The notes under the pieces were generated by a model. That model was not told the DNA's origin and ran no database searches. It saw only the letters and a program-made list of their open reading frames with translations. 64,000 nucleotides of DNA from Streptomyces sp. P9-A4 (lineage in GTDB: Bacteria > Actinomycetota > Actinomycetes > Streptomycetales > Streptomycetaceae), in the NCBI RefSeq assembly GCF_036634195.1, contig NZ_JAZIFY010000001.1, forward strand, positions 3,668,501-3,732,500, in the 5' to 3' direction. Every line of letters starts with the position of its first letter. The first letter of the stretch is position 1. Below, one piece after another: positions 43,225 to 52,549 of this stretch. The position numbers and the translations under genes were made by a program.

Positions 43225-43644
43225 ATTGGGTGTGCTCCGGGCTCCCTCACCTTTAGGTGTGAGCGCCTGGCGACATCAGAAGATTAGCACGTCGCAGACC
43301 GTGGATTCACATCCGTTGTTTCGGCTCCGCTCGCGCAGAACAAGGTGAGGAGGGGGAGGGAGACGGACCCTCCCCGGACCGCCCGGACCGTCCCGAACCG
43401 ACCCCCGACCCACCCCCGACCGACCCCGAACCGACCCCCGACCGACTCCACGGACGCCACCTCTCTCCCGATCTCTCCAGCCGGGTGCGGGACACTGTCC
43501 ACAGGCCGCCTCTACGATCCGTGGGGAACGCCTGTGAGAGGTGACACTCGTCCACAGGGCAGAGAAGGGGAACCAGCCGATTTCCCGACGCGTGGATACG
43601 ATCAGTAAGCAGTACCAGGACCACAACGACCGAGGAGGTGCCCC
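43225..43644. other. 420-base region upstream of the fhaA operon and tRNA-Leu
   Basis: No gene is seen. It must hold the tRNA-Leu promoter (leftward) and the fhaA operon promoter (rightward). From about 43371 to 43450 the plus strand is a degenerate CCGACCC repeat. Two DnaA boxes lie at 43495-43556. A TACGAT hexamer at 43597-43602 is a possible -10 for fhaA, without a clear -35. Confidence 0.5.
43495..43556 (+). promoter_or_regulatory. Two DnaA-box sequences upstream of fhaA
   Basis: CTGTCCACA at 43495-43503 and TCGTCCACA at 43548-43556 both fit (T/C)(T/C)(G/A)TCCACA, same orientation, about 90-150 bases before the fhaA start. A link between DnaA and wall-growth signalling is speculative. 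Confidence 0.5.
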
Positions 43645-44505
43645 ATGGGAGTCATGAAGCGTTTCGAGCAGCGTCTCGAAGGTCTGGTCAACGGCACCTT
43701 CGCCAAGGTCTTCAAGTCCGAGGTCCAGCCGGTCGAGATCGCCGGCGCGCTCCAGCGCGAGTGCGACAACAACGCGCAGATCTGGAACCGCGAGCGGACC
43801 GTCGTCCCGAACGACTTCATCGTGGAGCTGAGCGCACCGGACTACGAGCGCCTCAGCCCCTACTCGGGCCAGCTGGGCGACGAGCTCGCCGGCCTGGTCA
43901 GGGACTACGCGAAGCAGCAGCGGTACACCTTCATGGGCCCGATCAAGGTCCACCTGGAGAAGGCCGAGGACCTCGACACCGGCCTGTACCGCGTCCGCAG
44001 CCGCACGCTGGCGTCGAGTACGTCACAGCCGCAGCAGCCCGCGGGCGGCCGGCAGCAGCCCGCTCAGCCCCAGCAGCAGCAGGGCCCGGGCCAGGGCCGC
44101 GGCGGTTACGGGTACCCCCCGGCCGGCGCCCCGCCCATGCCCGCGGCTCCGCCTCCCGGCGCCACCGGCCACCGGCCGGCGGCAGGGGCCCCCGGCCCCG
44201 CCACACACGGCGGGGCGGGCACTCAGCCGCGCCGCTGGATCGAGATCAACGGCACCCGCCACCAGATCTCGCGCCCGACCCTGGTCCTCGGCCGCAGCAC
44301 CGACGCGGACGTGAGGATCGACGATCCCGGCGTCTCCCGCCGGCACTGCGAGATCCGGACCGGAACGCCCTCGACGATCCAGGATCTGGGATCCACCAAC
44401 GGCATCGTGGTGGACGGGCAGCACACCACCCGCGCTACGCTCCGCGACGGCTCGCGGATCGTCGTGGGCAGCACCACCATCGTTTACCGGCAAGCCGAAG
44501 GGTGA
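43645..44505 (+). CDS. fhaA: FhaA: DUF3662 and FHA domain protein
   Basis: 286 residues. The N-terminal DUF3662 (residues 1 to about 120) begins MGVMKRFEQRLEGLVNGTFAKVFK, invariant in this family. A Gln/Pro/Gly linker follows, then a C-terminal FHA domain (about 200-286) with the phosphothreonine-binding residues in LGRSTDADVRI, SRRHCEI and LGSTNG. Orthologues bind phosphorylated PknB and the MviN/FhaA peptidoglycan-precursor pathway at the pole. GAGGAGGTG lies 5 bases before ATG. First gene of the fhaA-fhaB-pstP-rodA-pbpA-pknB operon. Confidence 0.95.
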   Translation: MGVMKRFEQRLEGLVNGTFAKVFKSEVQPVEIAGALQRECDNNAQIWNRERTVVPNDFIVELSAPDYERLSPYSGQLGDELAGLVRDYAKQQRYTFMGPIKVHLEKAEDLDTGLYRVRSRTLASSTSQPQQPAGGRQQPAQPQQQQGPGQGRGGYGYPPAGAPPMPAAPPPGATGHRPAAGAPGPATHGGAGTQPRRWIEINGTRHQISRPTLVLGRSTDADVRIDDPGVSRRHCEIRTGTPSTIQDLGSTNGIVVDGQHTTRATLRDGSRIVVGSTTIVYRQAEG

Positions 44506-44515
44506 AGCGGGGGCA

Positions 44516-45040
44516 ATGTCAGAGCTGACCCTGACGGTCATGCGGTTGGGTTTCCTGGCCGTTCTGTGGCTGTTCGTCATCGTGGCCGTCCAGGTCATCC
44601 GCAGCGACCTCTTCGGTACGCGGGTCACCCAGCGCGGTTCGCGGCGCCAGGAGGCGCGACCTCAGCAGCAGACGGCGCGGCAGACCGCCGCGCCACCACA
44701 GCAGCGCGGCCAGCAGAGCGCGGGCGGCGGGCGGCAGCGCCGTGGCGCCCCGACCAAGCTGGTCGTCTCCGAGGGCACCCTCACCGGCACGACCGTCGCC
44801 CTCCAGGGGCAGACGATCACGCTGGGCCGGGCGCACGACTCGACGATCGTCCTCGACGACGACTACGCCTCCAGCAGGCACGCCAGGATCTACCCGGACC
44901 GGGACGGCCAGTGGATCGTCGAGGATCTCGGGTCCACCAACGGCACGTATCTCGACCGGACCCGCCTCACCACCGCGACACCGATTCCGCTGGGCGCGCC
45001 GATCCGCATCGGCAAGACCGTCATCGAGCTGCGGAAGTAG
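44516..45040 (+). CDS. fhaB: FhaB: membrane-anchored FHA domain protein
   Basis: 174 residues. An N-terminal membrane helix (about 7-29, VMRLGFLAVLWLFVIVAVQVI), an Arg/Gln linker and a C-terminal FHA domain with LGRAHDSTIVLDDDYASSRHA and LGSTNGTYLDR. It begins 11 bases after the fhaA stop. The family member FipA/FhaB binds phosphorylated divisome proteins and is a substrate of PknA/PknB. Confidence 0.95.
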   Translation: MSELTLTVMRLGFLAVLWLFVIVAVQVIRSDLFGTRVTQRGSRRQEARPQQQTARQTAAPPQQRGQQSAGGGRQRRGAPTKLVVSEGTLTGTTVALQGQTITLGRAHDSTIVLDDDYASSRHARIYPDRDGQWIVEDLGSTNGTYLDRTRLTTATPIPLGAPIRIGKTVIELRK

Positions 45041-45219
45041 TGCTACATCATGAATAGGCGCGAACGGAGCGAGCGAGTCGGGACGGTCCCCGCGACAGGC
45101 CGTGCCGCGCTCCTGGCCGGAGCGATTGAAGCGACCGGTGTGACCGGAGCGACCGGAGGGTGGGCAGTGTGGGTCGAGACCGGCCGTACCCCGATGCGGC
45201 GTCGACAGGGCAGGTGCGC

Positions 45220-46710
45220 ATGACTCTGTCCCTGCGATTCGCCGCGGGCTCGCACAAGGGCATGATCCGCGAGGGCAACGAGGACTCGGGCTACGCCGGT
45301 CCCCGGCTGCTCGCCATCGCCGACGGCATGGGCGGCCAGGCCGCCGGTGAGGTCGCCTCCTCGGAGGTGATCTCCACCCTCGTCACGCTCGACGACGACG
45401 TCCCGGGCTCCGACATCCTCACCTCGCTCGGTACGGCGGTGCAGCGCGCCAACGACCAGCTCCGGATGATGGTCGAGGAGGACCCGCAGCTGGAGGGCAT
45501 GGGCACCACGCTCACCGCTCTGCTGTGGACGGGCCAGCGGCTCGGCCTGGTGCACGTCGGCGACTCCCGCGCGTACCTGCTCCGTGACGGCGTCCTGACG
45601 CAGATCACGCAGGACCACACCTGGGTGCAGCGCCTCGTCGACGAGGGCCGGATCACCGAGGAAGAGGCCACCACCCACCCGCAGCGTTCGCTCCTGATGC
45701 GCGCGCTCGGCAGCGGCGACCACGTCGAACCCGACCTCTCCATCCGCGAGGTCAGGGCCGGCGACCGCTATCTGATCTGCTCCGACGGACTGTCCGGCGT
45801 GGTCTCGCACCAGACGCTCGAGGACACCCTCGCCAGCTACCAGGGCCCGCAGGAGACCGTGCAGGAGCTGATCCAGCTCGCACTGCGCGGCGGCGGCCCC
45901 GACAACATCACGGTGATCGTCGCCGACGTCCTCGACGTCGACGGCGGCGACACCCTCGCCGGCCACCTCAGCGACATCCCGGTCATCGTGGGCGCCGTCG
46001 CGGAGAACCAGGCCCAGCTGAACGACGGCGGGGCCATGCAGACCCCGGCCGGCCGCGCCTCCGGGCTCGGTCGTACGGCTCCGCACCAGCAGCCGCCCGC
46101 CGGCGGCTTCGGCCCGCCCGGCAGCGGTGACGGCCACGGCTACGGCGGCATGCCCCCGCAGGGCTCGTTCGAGTCGTACACGGACGACGACTTCGAGAAG
46201 CCGCGGACCGGCCGCAAGTGGCTCAAGCGCTCCTTCCTGCTCGTCCTCGTCCTCGCGGTCGTCGGCGGCGGGCTGTACGGCGGCTGGCGCTGGACGCAGA
46301 AGCAGTACTTCGTCGGTTCCAAGGACCAGCACGTGGCGCTCTACCAGGGCATCAGCCAGGACCTGGCGTGGATCTCACTGTCGAAGGTCGAGAAGGACCA
46401 CCCCGAGATCGAACTCAAGTACCTCCCCGCGTACCAGCGGAAGCAGGTCGAGGACACGATCACCGGCGGCAGCCTCGGCAAGGCCGAGACGAAGATCTCC
46501 GAGCTGGCCCTCCAGGCCTCGGCGTGCAAGAAGACCGAGCAGCGCCGTGCCGCCGCCGAGAAGGCAGCCGACCAGGCGAGCAAGCCGCCGGCCCAGAAGC
46601 CGGACGGCACCGCCACCCCTGACTCCAAGCCCACCACAGCCGCTCCGTCGCCGGGTCCCGCCCTCACCGCGGAGGAGCAGAAGCTGGCCTCGAACTGCGG
46701 CAAGCAGTAA
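45220..46710 (+). CDS. pstP: PP2C-type Ser/Thr protein phosphatase PstP
   Basis: About 496 residues. The PP2C domain (1 to about 240) has the metal-binding acidic residues in GNEDSGY, AIADGMGGQAAGE, GMGTT, HVGDSRAYLL and GGPDNITVIV. A disordered linker is followed by one membrane helix (about residues 341-362, SFLLVLVLAVVGGGLYGGW) and an extracytoplasmic C-terminal region with Lys/Ala coiled coil. It reverses PknB phosphorylation. ATG 45220 matches the conserved start MTLSLRFAAGSHKG; an in-frame GTG at 45160 would add 20 residues and cannot be excluded. Confidence 0.94.
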   Translation: MTLSLRFAAGSHKGMIREGNEDSGYAGPRLLAIADGMGGQAAGEVASSEVISTLVTLDDDVPGSDILTSLGTAVQRANDQLRMMVEEDPQLEGMGTTLTALLWTGQRLGLVHVGDSRAYLLRDGVLTQITQDHTWVQRLVDEGRITEEEATTHPQRSLLMRALGSGDHVEPDLSIREVRAGDRYLICSDGLSGVVSHQTLEDTLASYQGPQETVQELIQLALRGGGPDNITVIVADVLDVDGGDTLAGHLSDIPVIVGAVAENQAQLNDGGAMQTPAGRASGLGRTAPHQQPPAGGFGPPGSGDGHGYGGMPPQGSFESYTDDDFEKPRTGRKWLKRSFLLVLVLAVVGGGLYGGWRWTQKQYFVGSKDQHVALYQGISQDLAWISLSKVEKDHPEIELKYLPAYQRKQVEDTITGGSLGKAETKISELALQASACKKTEQRRAAAEKAADQASKPPAQKPDGTATPDSKPTTAAPSPGPALTAEEQKLASNCGKQ

Positions 46711-46736
46711 GCACCCGTAGGGGGCCTTTCACCACC

Positions 46737-48158
46737 ATGAGCGTTGTCACCAACACGACCACCATCGGCGCGATCGAGGCGCCGAGCCGCCGCAACACCG
46801 AGCTGGCGCTGCTCGCATTCGCCGTCGTCATCCCGGTGTTCGCGTACCTCAACGTGGGCCTGGCGATCGACGGCAAGGTCCCGGCCGGCATGCTCGGGTA
46901 CGGACTCGGCCTCGCCCTGCTCGCCGGTGTCGCCCACCTCGTGGTGCGCAAGTGGGCCCCGTACGCGGACCCGCTGCTGCTGCCCCTCGCGACCCTGCTC
47001 AACGGCATGGGCCTGGTGCTGATCTGGCGGCTTGACCAGTCGCCGCGGCTGATCGCGAAGTCCGTCCGGGACTTCGGAAGTTTCAGCCCGGACGCCCCGA
47101 AGCAGATGCTGTACTCGGCGATCGGCATCGCCATGTTCGTGGGCGTGCTGCTGCTGCTGAAGGACCACCGTGTCCTCCAGCGCTACACGTACATCTCCAT
47201 GGCGGCGGCCCTCGTCCTGCTGCTGCTGCCCCTGGTCCCCGGCCTCGGTACCCCCGTCTACGGCGCCAAGATCTGGATCAACGTCGCCGGTTTCTCCATC
47301 CAGCCCGGTGAGTTCGCGAAGATCGTGCTGGCGGTCTTCTTCTCCGGCTATCTGATGGTGAAACGGGATGCCCTGGCGCTGGCGAGCCGCCGGTTCATGG
47401 GGCTCTACCTGCCGCGTGGCCGTGACCTCGGCCCGATCCTGACGATCTGGGCGGTCAGCCTCCTCATCCTGGTCTTCGAGAACGACCTCGGTACCTCGCT
47501 GCTGTTCTTCGGCATGTTCGTGATCATGCTGTACGTGGCGACCGAGCGGACCAGCTGGATCGTCATGGGTCTGCTGATGTCCGTCGCGGGCGCGGTGGGT
47601 GTGGCCTCCTTCGCGAGCCACGTCCAGGCCCGTGTGGACGCCTGGGCCGACCCGTTCGCCTGCGCGGACACGGTCCCGGCCTGTGACCAGATGACCCAGG
47701 TGCTGATGTCCTTCGGCTCCGGCGGCATCCTCGGCACCGGCCTCGGCCAGGGCAACTCCGACCTGATCGGCTTCGCCGCCAACTCCGACTTCATCTTCGC
47801 CACCGTCGGCGAGGAGCTCGGCCTCACCGGTGTGATGGTCTTCCTGCTCCTTTACGGGCTGATCATCGAGCGCGGTGTCCGCACCTCCCTCGCCGCCCGT
47901 GATCCCTTCGGCAAGCTGCTCGCGATGGGGCTCTCCGGCGCCTTCGCGCTCCAGATCTTCGTCGTCGCCGGCGGTGTGATGGGGCTCATTCCGCTCACCG
48001 GTATGACCATGCCGTTCCTGGCGTACGGCGGTTCCTCCGTGATCGCCAACTGGGCCCTGGTCGGCATCCTGATCCGGATCAGCGACACCGCGCGCCGTCC
48101 CGCGCCCGCCCCCGCCCCGTCCCCCGACGCCGAGATGACCCAGGTGGTCCGTCCGTGA
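46737..48158 (+). CDS. rodA: SEDS-family peptidoglycan glycosyltransferase RodA/FtsW
   Basis: 473 residues with about ten to twelve membrane helices. Signature parts are KIWINVAGFSIQPGEFAKIVLAVF, the FENDLGTSLLFFGMF segment and the C-terminal GLIPLTGMTMPFLAYGGSS loop. It polymerises lipid II glycan strands together with the class B PBP encoded next door; the genes overlap by four bases (GTGA). GGGGGCC precedes ATG weakly. The neighbouring kinase and FHA genes fit coordinated wall growth. Confidence 0.95.
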   Translation: MSVVTNTTTIGAIEAPSRRNTELALLAFAVVIPVFAYLNVGLAIDGKVPAGMLGYGLGLALLAGVAHLVVRKWAPYADPLLLPLATLLNGMGLVLIWRLDQSPRLIAKSVRDFGSFSPDAPKQMLYSAIGIAMFVGVLLLLKDHRVLQRYTYISMAAALVLLLLPLVPGLGTPVYGAKIWINVAGFSIQPGEFAKIVLAVFFSGYLMVKRDALALASRRFMGLYLPRGRDLGPILTIWAVSLLILVFENDLGTSLLFFGMFVIMLYVATERTSWIVMGLLMSVAGAVGVASFASHVQARVDAWADPFACADTVPACDQMTQVLMSFGSGGILGTGLGQGNSDLIGFAANSDFIFATVGEELGLTGVMVFLLLYGLIIERGVRTSLAARDPFGKLLAMGLSGAFALQIFVVAGGVMGLIPLTGMTMPFLAYGGSSVIANWALVGILIRISDTARRPAPAPAPSPDAEMTQVVRP

Positions 48159-49621
48159 ACAAGCCGCTGCGGCGGGTCGCGATCTTCTGCGGCCTGCTCG
48201 TCCTCGCCCTGCTCCTGCGCGACAACTGGCTCCAGTTCGTCCGCGCCGACGAGCTGAACGCCCACTCGCGCAACAAGCGGGTGCAGATCGAGCGGTACGC
48301 CAACGTCCGCGGCAACATCATCGTGGACGGCAAGCCCGTCACCGGCTCCGTCGACTCCCAGGACACGTTCTACAAGTACAAGCGCACCTACACCGACGGC
48401 CCCATGTGGGCCCCGGTCACCGGCTACGCCTCGCAGGCCTACGACGCCAACCAGATCGAGAAGATCGAGGACGGCATCCTCACCGGCAATGACGACCGGC
48501 TCTTCTTCGACCGCACCCTCGCCATGTTCACCGGCGAGAAGAAGAAGGGCGGCGACGTCGTCACCACCCTCAACGGGGCCGCGCAGAAGGCCGCCTTCGA
48601 GGGCCTCGGCAGCAAGACCGGCGCCGTCGTCGCGATCGACCCGAAGACCGGCAAGATCCTCGCGATGGCCTCCACCCCCTCGTACGACCCCTCCTCCTTC
48701 GCCGGCTACTCCGCCAAGGACGAGAAGGCCTGGGTGGCGCTGGAGAACAACAAGAACAAGCCGAAGCTGAACCGCGCGATCCGCGAGATCTACCCGCCCG
48801 GTTCCGTCTTCAAGGTCGTCACGGCCGCCGCGGCCCTGGAAAGCGGCAAGGTCACCGACATCAACGCGGCGACCGACACCCCCGAGGGCTGGAAGATCCC
48901 GCTCTCCAGGGTGCCGATGGTCAACCACGCCAACGGCTGCGCCAACGCCAGCCTCAACAAGGCGCTGGAAGTCTCCTGCAACTCGGTGTTCGCGAAGCTC
49001 GGCGACGACGTCGGCCGCGACAAGATGGTGGAGACGGCCGAGAAGTTCGGTTTCAACGCCGAGCAGTTCACCCCGGTCCGCTCCGCGGCCTCGGTCTACG
49101 ACAAGAAGTCCGACCGCGGTGGCAACGCGCTCTCCTCCATCGGCCAGTTCAACACCGCGACCACCCCGCTCCAGATGGCGATGGTCACGGCGGCGATCGC
49201 CAACGACGGCAAGCTGATGAAGCCGTACATGATCGACGAGCTGCGCGCGCCCAACGTCGACCTGCTCAAGAAGACCGAGCCGGAGGAGATGAGCCGCCCG
49301 GTCTCCGAGAAGAACGCCCAGCTCCTCCAGCAGATGATGGAGAACGTCGTCTCCAACGGCACCGGCGGCAAGGCCGAGCTGAACATGGACGGCGTGAAGG
49401 TCGGCGGCAAGACGGGTACGGCGCAGCACGGCGAGAAGAACGCGAAGCGCCCGTACGCCTGGTTCATCTCGTACGCGAAGACCGCCGAGGGCTCCCCGGT
49501 CGCGGTCGCCGTCGTCGTGGAGGACTCGCAGGGCACGGACCGTGAGGACATCACCGGTGGCGGTCTCGCCGCCCCGATCGCCAAGGCCGTCATGAAGGCG
49601 GTACTGAAGACCCGCGGCTGA
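48155..49621 (+). CDS. pbpA: Class B penicillin-binding protein PbpA
   Basis: 488 residues, GTG start overlapping the rodA stop. One N-terminal membrane anchor (VAIFCGLLVLALLLRDNWL). The transpeptidase domain has SxxK as PGSVFKVV, SxN as SCNSVFAK and KTG as VGGKTGTAQH. The N-terminal pedestal has RGNIIVDGKPV. It crosslinks peptidoglycan made by the RodA partner. Length is normal for actinobacterial PbpA. Confidence 0.95.
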   Translation: MNKPLRRVAIFCGLLVLALLLRDNWLQFVRADELNAHSRNKRVQIERYANVRGNIIVDGKPVTGSVDSQDTFYKYKRTYTDGPMWAPVTGYASQAYDANQIEKIEDGILTGNDDRLFFDRTLAMFTGEKKKGGDVVTTLNGAAQKAAFEGLGSKTGAVVAIDPKTGKILAMASTPSYDPSSFAGYSAKDEKAWVALENNKNKPKLNRAIREIYPPGSVFKVVTAAAALESGKVTDINAATDTPEGWKIPLSRVPMVNHANGCANASLNKALEVSCNSVFAKLGDDVGRDKMVETAEKFGFNAEQFTPVRSAASVYDKKSDRGGNALSSIGQFNTATTPLQMAMVTAAIANDGKLMKPYMIDELRAPNVDLLKKTEPEEMSRPVSEKNAQLLQQMMENVVSNGTGGKAELNMDGVKVGGKTGTAQHGEKNAKRPYAWFISYAKTAEGSPVAVAVVVEDSQGTDREDITGGGLAAPIAKAVMKAVLKTRG

Positions 49622-49763
49622 CCTCGCCCATGTACCGGTCAGGTATCAGGTACCGGTCCCTGGCGGAACGTCTGCCCGGGGCCGGTACCGTATGCGCGAA
49701 CAGCACACACCGCCGGACCACCCATGGGTGCGGTCGGGACAGACGGAGAGGGCTGGATTAGCT

Positions 49764-51749
49764 ATGGAAGAGCCGCGTCGCCTCGGCGGCCGGTACGAGC
49801 TGGGCTCGGTGCTCGGCCGTGGTGGCATGGCCGAGGTCTACCTCGGACAGGACACCCGGCTCGGCCGCACCGTCGCCGTGAAGACGCTGCGGGTCGACCT
49901 GGCCCGCGATCCGTCCTTCCAGGCCCGGTTCCGCCGTGAGGCACAGTCCGCCGCCTCGCTGAACCACCCGGCGATCGTCGCGGTCTACGACACCGGTGAG
50001 GACTACGTCGACGGGGTCTCCATCCCGTACATCGTGATGGAGTACGTCGACGGGTCGACCCTGCGTGAGCTGCTGCACTCCGGGCGCAAGCTGCTGCCCG
50101 AGCGCACGCTCGAGATGACGGTCGGCATTCTCCAGGCGCTGGAGTACTCGCACCGCGCCGGCATCGTGCACCGTGACATCAAGCCGGCGAACGTCATGCT
50201 GACGCGCACCGGTCAGGTCAAGGTCATGGACTTCGGCATCGCCCGCGCCATGGGCGACTCCGGCATGACCATGACGCAGACCGCCGCGGTGATCGGCACG
50301 GCCCAGTACCTCTCCCCCGAGCAGGCCAAGGGCGAGCAGGTCGACGCCCGCTCCGACCTGTACTCCACGGGCTGCCTGCTGTACGAGCTGCTCACCGTCC
50401 GTCCGCCGTTCATCGGCGACTCCCCGGTCGCGGTCGCGTACCAGCACGTGCGGGAGGAGCCGCAGCCGCCGAGCAACTTCGACCCCGAGATCACGCCCGA
50501 GATGGACGCCATCGTCCTCAAGGCGCTGGTCAAGGACCCCGACTACCGCTACCAGTCCGCCGACGAGATGCGCGCGGACATCGAGGCCTGCCTCGACGGT
50601 CAGCCGGTCGCCGCCGCTGCCGCGATGGGCATGGGGATGGGCATGGCGGGCGCGCCCGCGTACGGCGGGGGCTACGGCTATCCGCCGGAGGACCAGCCGA
50701 CGACGGCGCTGCGCCAGGCCGACCCGGGTGGCCAGACCACGATGCTGCCCCCGATCAACCACGACGACGGCGGCTACGGCTACGACGACCGCCCGGACCG
50801 GCGCCGCGGCGGCGGCCAGAAGAAGTCGAACACCTCGACGATCCTGCTGGTCCTCGCGGGCATCCTGGTGCTGGTCGGCGCGATCTTCATCGGCGTCTCG
50901 CTGGTCCAGGAGAAGGACGGCCCCCGTAAGGTCGTCATCCCTCAGCTGGTCGGCCAGACCATGGAGAGGGCGACGGGACTCGCGACCAACGCCGAGGTGA
51001 AGGTCCAGCAGGCCGGCACCGAGCGCTGCGATCAGCCCAAGGGCGCCATCTGCCGTCAGATCCCGGTCGCGGACGCCACCGCGACCATGGAACTCAACGG
51101 CACCATCCAGGTGTACCTCTCCGAGGGCGCGCCCCTCACCGAGGTCCCCGACGTGGTCGAGCAGTCCCAGGAGCGCGCCGAGGAGTCCCTCAAGAGCAAG
51201 GGCTTCAAGGTCAAGGTGGAGCAGGAGGAGTCCGACGAGAACCCGGGTTCGGTCCTGCGTCAGAACCCCGACGGCGGCACCAAGGCGGAGAAGAACTCCG
51301 AGGTGACGATCACCGTCGCGAAGCAGAAGCAGAAGACCGTTCCCCCGGTGGTCGGCAACCAGCTGGCGCAGGCCGAGCAGCAGCTCAAGGAACTGGGCTT
51401 CGTCGTGATCACCGAGTACGTCGACAACGACCAGCCCAAGGACCAGGTCCTGGCGCAGACCCCGGACGGCAACGCGACGGCGGGCGAGGGCGCCGAGGTG
51501 AAGCTCCGGGTCTCCAAGGGTCCGCAGCAGCCCACGACGCAGCCGGTCCCGCCGATCACGGGCATGACCCTGGACGCGGCGCGTACCACGCTCGCCGCGA
51601 TGGGCTACCAGCTCGGCAACGTGGACGGCCCCAACCGGGGTGACGCGAAGGTCACCGAGCAGGACGTGCCGCCGGGCACGCAGGGCCAGCCGAACCAGCC
51701 GGTCAACGTGAAGACGGAGAAGCAGGACGGCGGCGGCTGGTTCGGCTAG
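49764..51749 (+). CDS. pknB: Ser/Thr protein kinase PknB with four PASTA domains
   Basis: 661 residues. The kinase domain (about 10-275) is canonical: glycine loop LGRGGMAEVYLG, VAVKTL lysine, HRDIKPANVML, DFGIAR and GTAQYLSPEQAKG. A Gly/Asp linker, one membrane helix (about residues 355-377, STILLVLAGILVLVGAIFIGVSLV) and four extracytoplasmic PASTA repeats follow, which bind muropeptides and lipid II. ATG 49764 was chosen because EEPRRLGGRYEL is the conserved N-terminus; upstream ATG 49692 lies in the untranslated leader. Last gene of the operon, before a strong terminator. Confidence 0.96.
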   Translation: MEEPRRLGGRYELGSVLGRGGMAEVYLGQDTRLGRTVAVKTLRVDLARDPSFQARFRREAQSAASLNHPAIVAVYDTGEDYVDGVSIPYIVMEYVDGSTLRELLHSGRKLLPERTLEMTVGILQALEYSHRAGIVHRDIKPANVMLTRTGQVKVMDFGIARAMGDSGMTMTQTAAVIGTAQYLSPEQAKGEQVDARSDLYSTGCLLYELLTVRPPFIGDSPVAVAYQHVREEPQPPSNFDPEITPEMDAIVLKALVKDPDYRYQSADEMRADIEACLDGQPVAAAAAMGMGMGMAGAPAYGGGYGYPPEDQPTTALRQADPGGQTTMLPPINHDDGGYGYDDRPDRRRGGGQKKSNTSTILLVLAGILVLVGAIFIGVSLVQEKDGPRKVVIPQLVGQTMERATGLATNAEVKVQQAGTERCDQPKGAICRQIPVADATATMELNGTIQVYLSEGAPLTEVPDVVEQSQERAEESLKSKGFKVKVEQEESDENPGSVLRQNPDGGTKAEKNSEVTITVAKQKQKTVPPVVGNQLAQAEQQLKELGFVVITEYVDNDQPKDQVLAQTPDGNATAGEGAEVKLRVSKGPQQPTTQPVPPITGMTLDAARTTLAAMGYQLGNVDGPNRGDAKVTEQDVPPGTQGQPNQPVNVKTEKQDGGGWFG

Positions 51750-51771
51750 CCGAACGCCGTAGGCCGTACGC

Positions 51772-51816
51772 AAGGGGCGAGCCCCGGCACCCACCGGGTG
51801 CCGGGGCTCGCCCCTT
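51772..51816. terminator. Strong bidirectional terminator
   Basis: A perfect 21-base stem (AAGGGGCGAGCCCCGGCACCC and its complement) with a three-base loop between the convergent pknB and sortase genes. Confidence 0.92.
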
Positions 51817-51837
51817 CCTCACGTCCGCGGCCGTGTG

Positions 51838-52512
51838 TCAGCGAAGCTCCGCCGGGGGCGTCCGCTCGCGGTCGACCTTCTCGGTGCGCTCCAGCTCGCC
51901 CCACACGATGTACCGGTAGTCGGAGGTGTACATGGGGGTGCAGGTCGTCAGCGTGATGTACCGGCCCGGCTTGCTCCTGCCGGATTCCTCCGGGACCGGC
52001 TGGAGGACGTCCACGTTGTACTTGGTGGTCTCCGGCAGGGTCTTGTAGACCTTGTAGACGTACCAGGTGTCCTTGGTCTCGAAGACGATCGGGTCACCGG
52101 TCTTCAACTTGTGGATGTTGTGGAACTTGGCGCCGTGGCCGTCCCGGTGGGCGGCCAGCGTGAAGTTGCCCTGCTTGTCCTGCGGGAGCGCGGACTTGAT
52201 CGGGTCGGTGTAGTAACCGGCGACGCCGTGGTTGAGGACGTCGGTGCCGGTGCCCTGCTTCACCAGGACCTCGCCGTTCCTCATCGCCGGCACATGGAGG
52301 AAGCCGATGCCGTCCTTCGTGTCGAGCGCCCCGGGGCTGTCGGCCCATTGGTCGCGGACCTGGGCGCCGTCCTGGTCGGCGGCGCGGTCGGCGAGCACGT
52401 TGGTCCACCACAGCGAGTAGACGACGAAGAGGCCGAGCACCAGGCCCGCTGTGATGAGGAGTTCGCCGAGGAGACTGATCATCCCGGCGATCCGATTGCG
52501 CACGCGTGCCAC
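51838..52512 (-). CDS. Class E sortase
   Basis: 224 residues: N-terminal membrane helix (about 14-38, LLGELLITAGLVLGLFVVYSLW) and a sortase domain with His in LAAHRDGHG, catalytic Cys in TLTTCTP and Arg in DYRYIVWGEL. Class E sortases of Streptomyces anchor LAXTG proteins such as long chaplins to peptidoglycan. GTG start with weak ribosome-binding site. First of three related sortase genes in 3.5 kb, all on the same strand; it lies 37 bases after the second. Confidence 0.92.
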   Translation of the reverse strand: MARVRNRIAGMISLLGELLITAGLVLGLFVVYSLWWTNVLADRAADQDGAQVRDQWADSPGALDTKDGIGFLHVPAMRNGEVLVKQGTGTDVLNHGVAGYYTDPIKSALPQDKQGNFTLAAHRDGHGAKFHNIHKLKTGDPIVFETKDTWYVYKVYKTLPETTKYNVDVLQPVPEESGRSKPGRYITLTTCTPMYTSDYRYIVWGELERTEKVDRERTPPAELR

Positions 52513-52549
52513 TAGGTCGTCCCGTCGTCCCGTCCGGAGGTGTGGGGTC

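Noticed and set aside
45043..45219. Upstream GTG 45160 as the pstP start
   Set aside because: The extra 20 residues are not like the conserved phosphatase N-terminus; kept only as an alternative.
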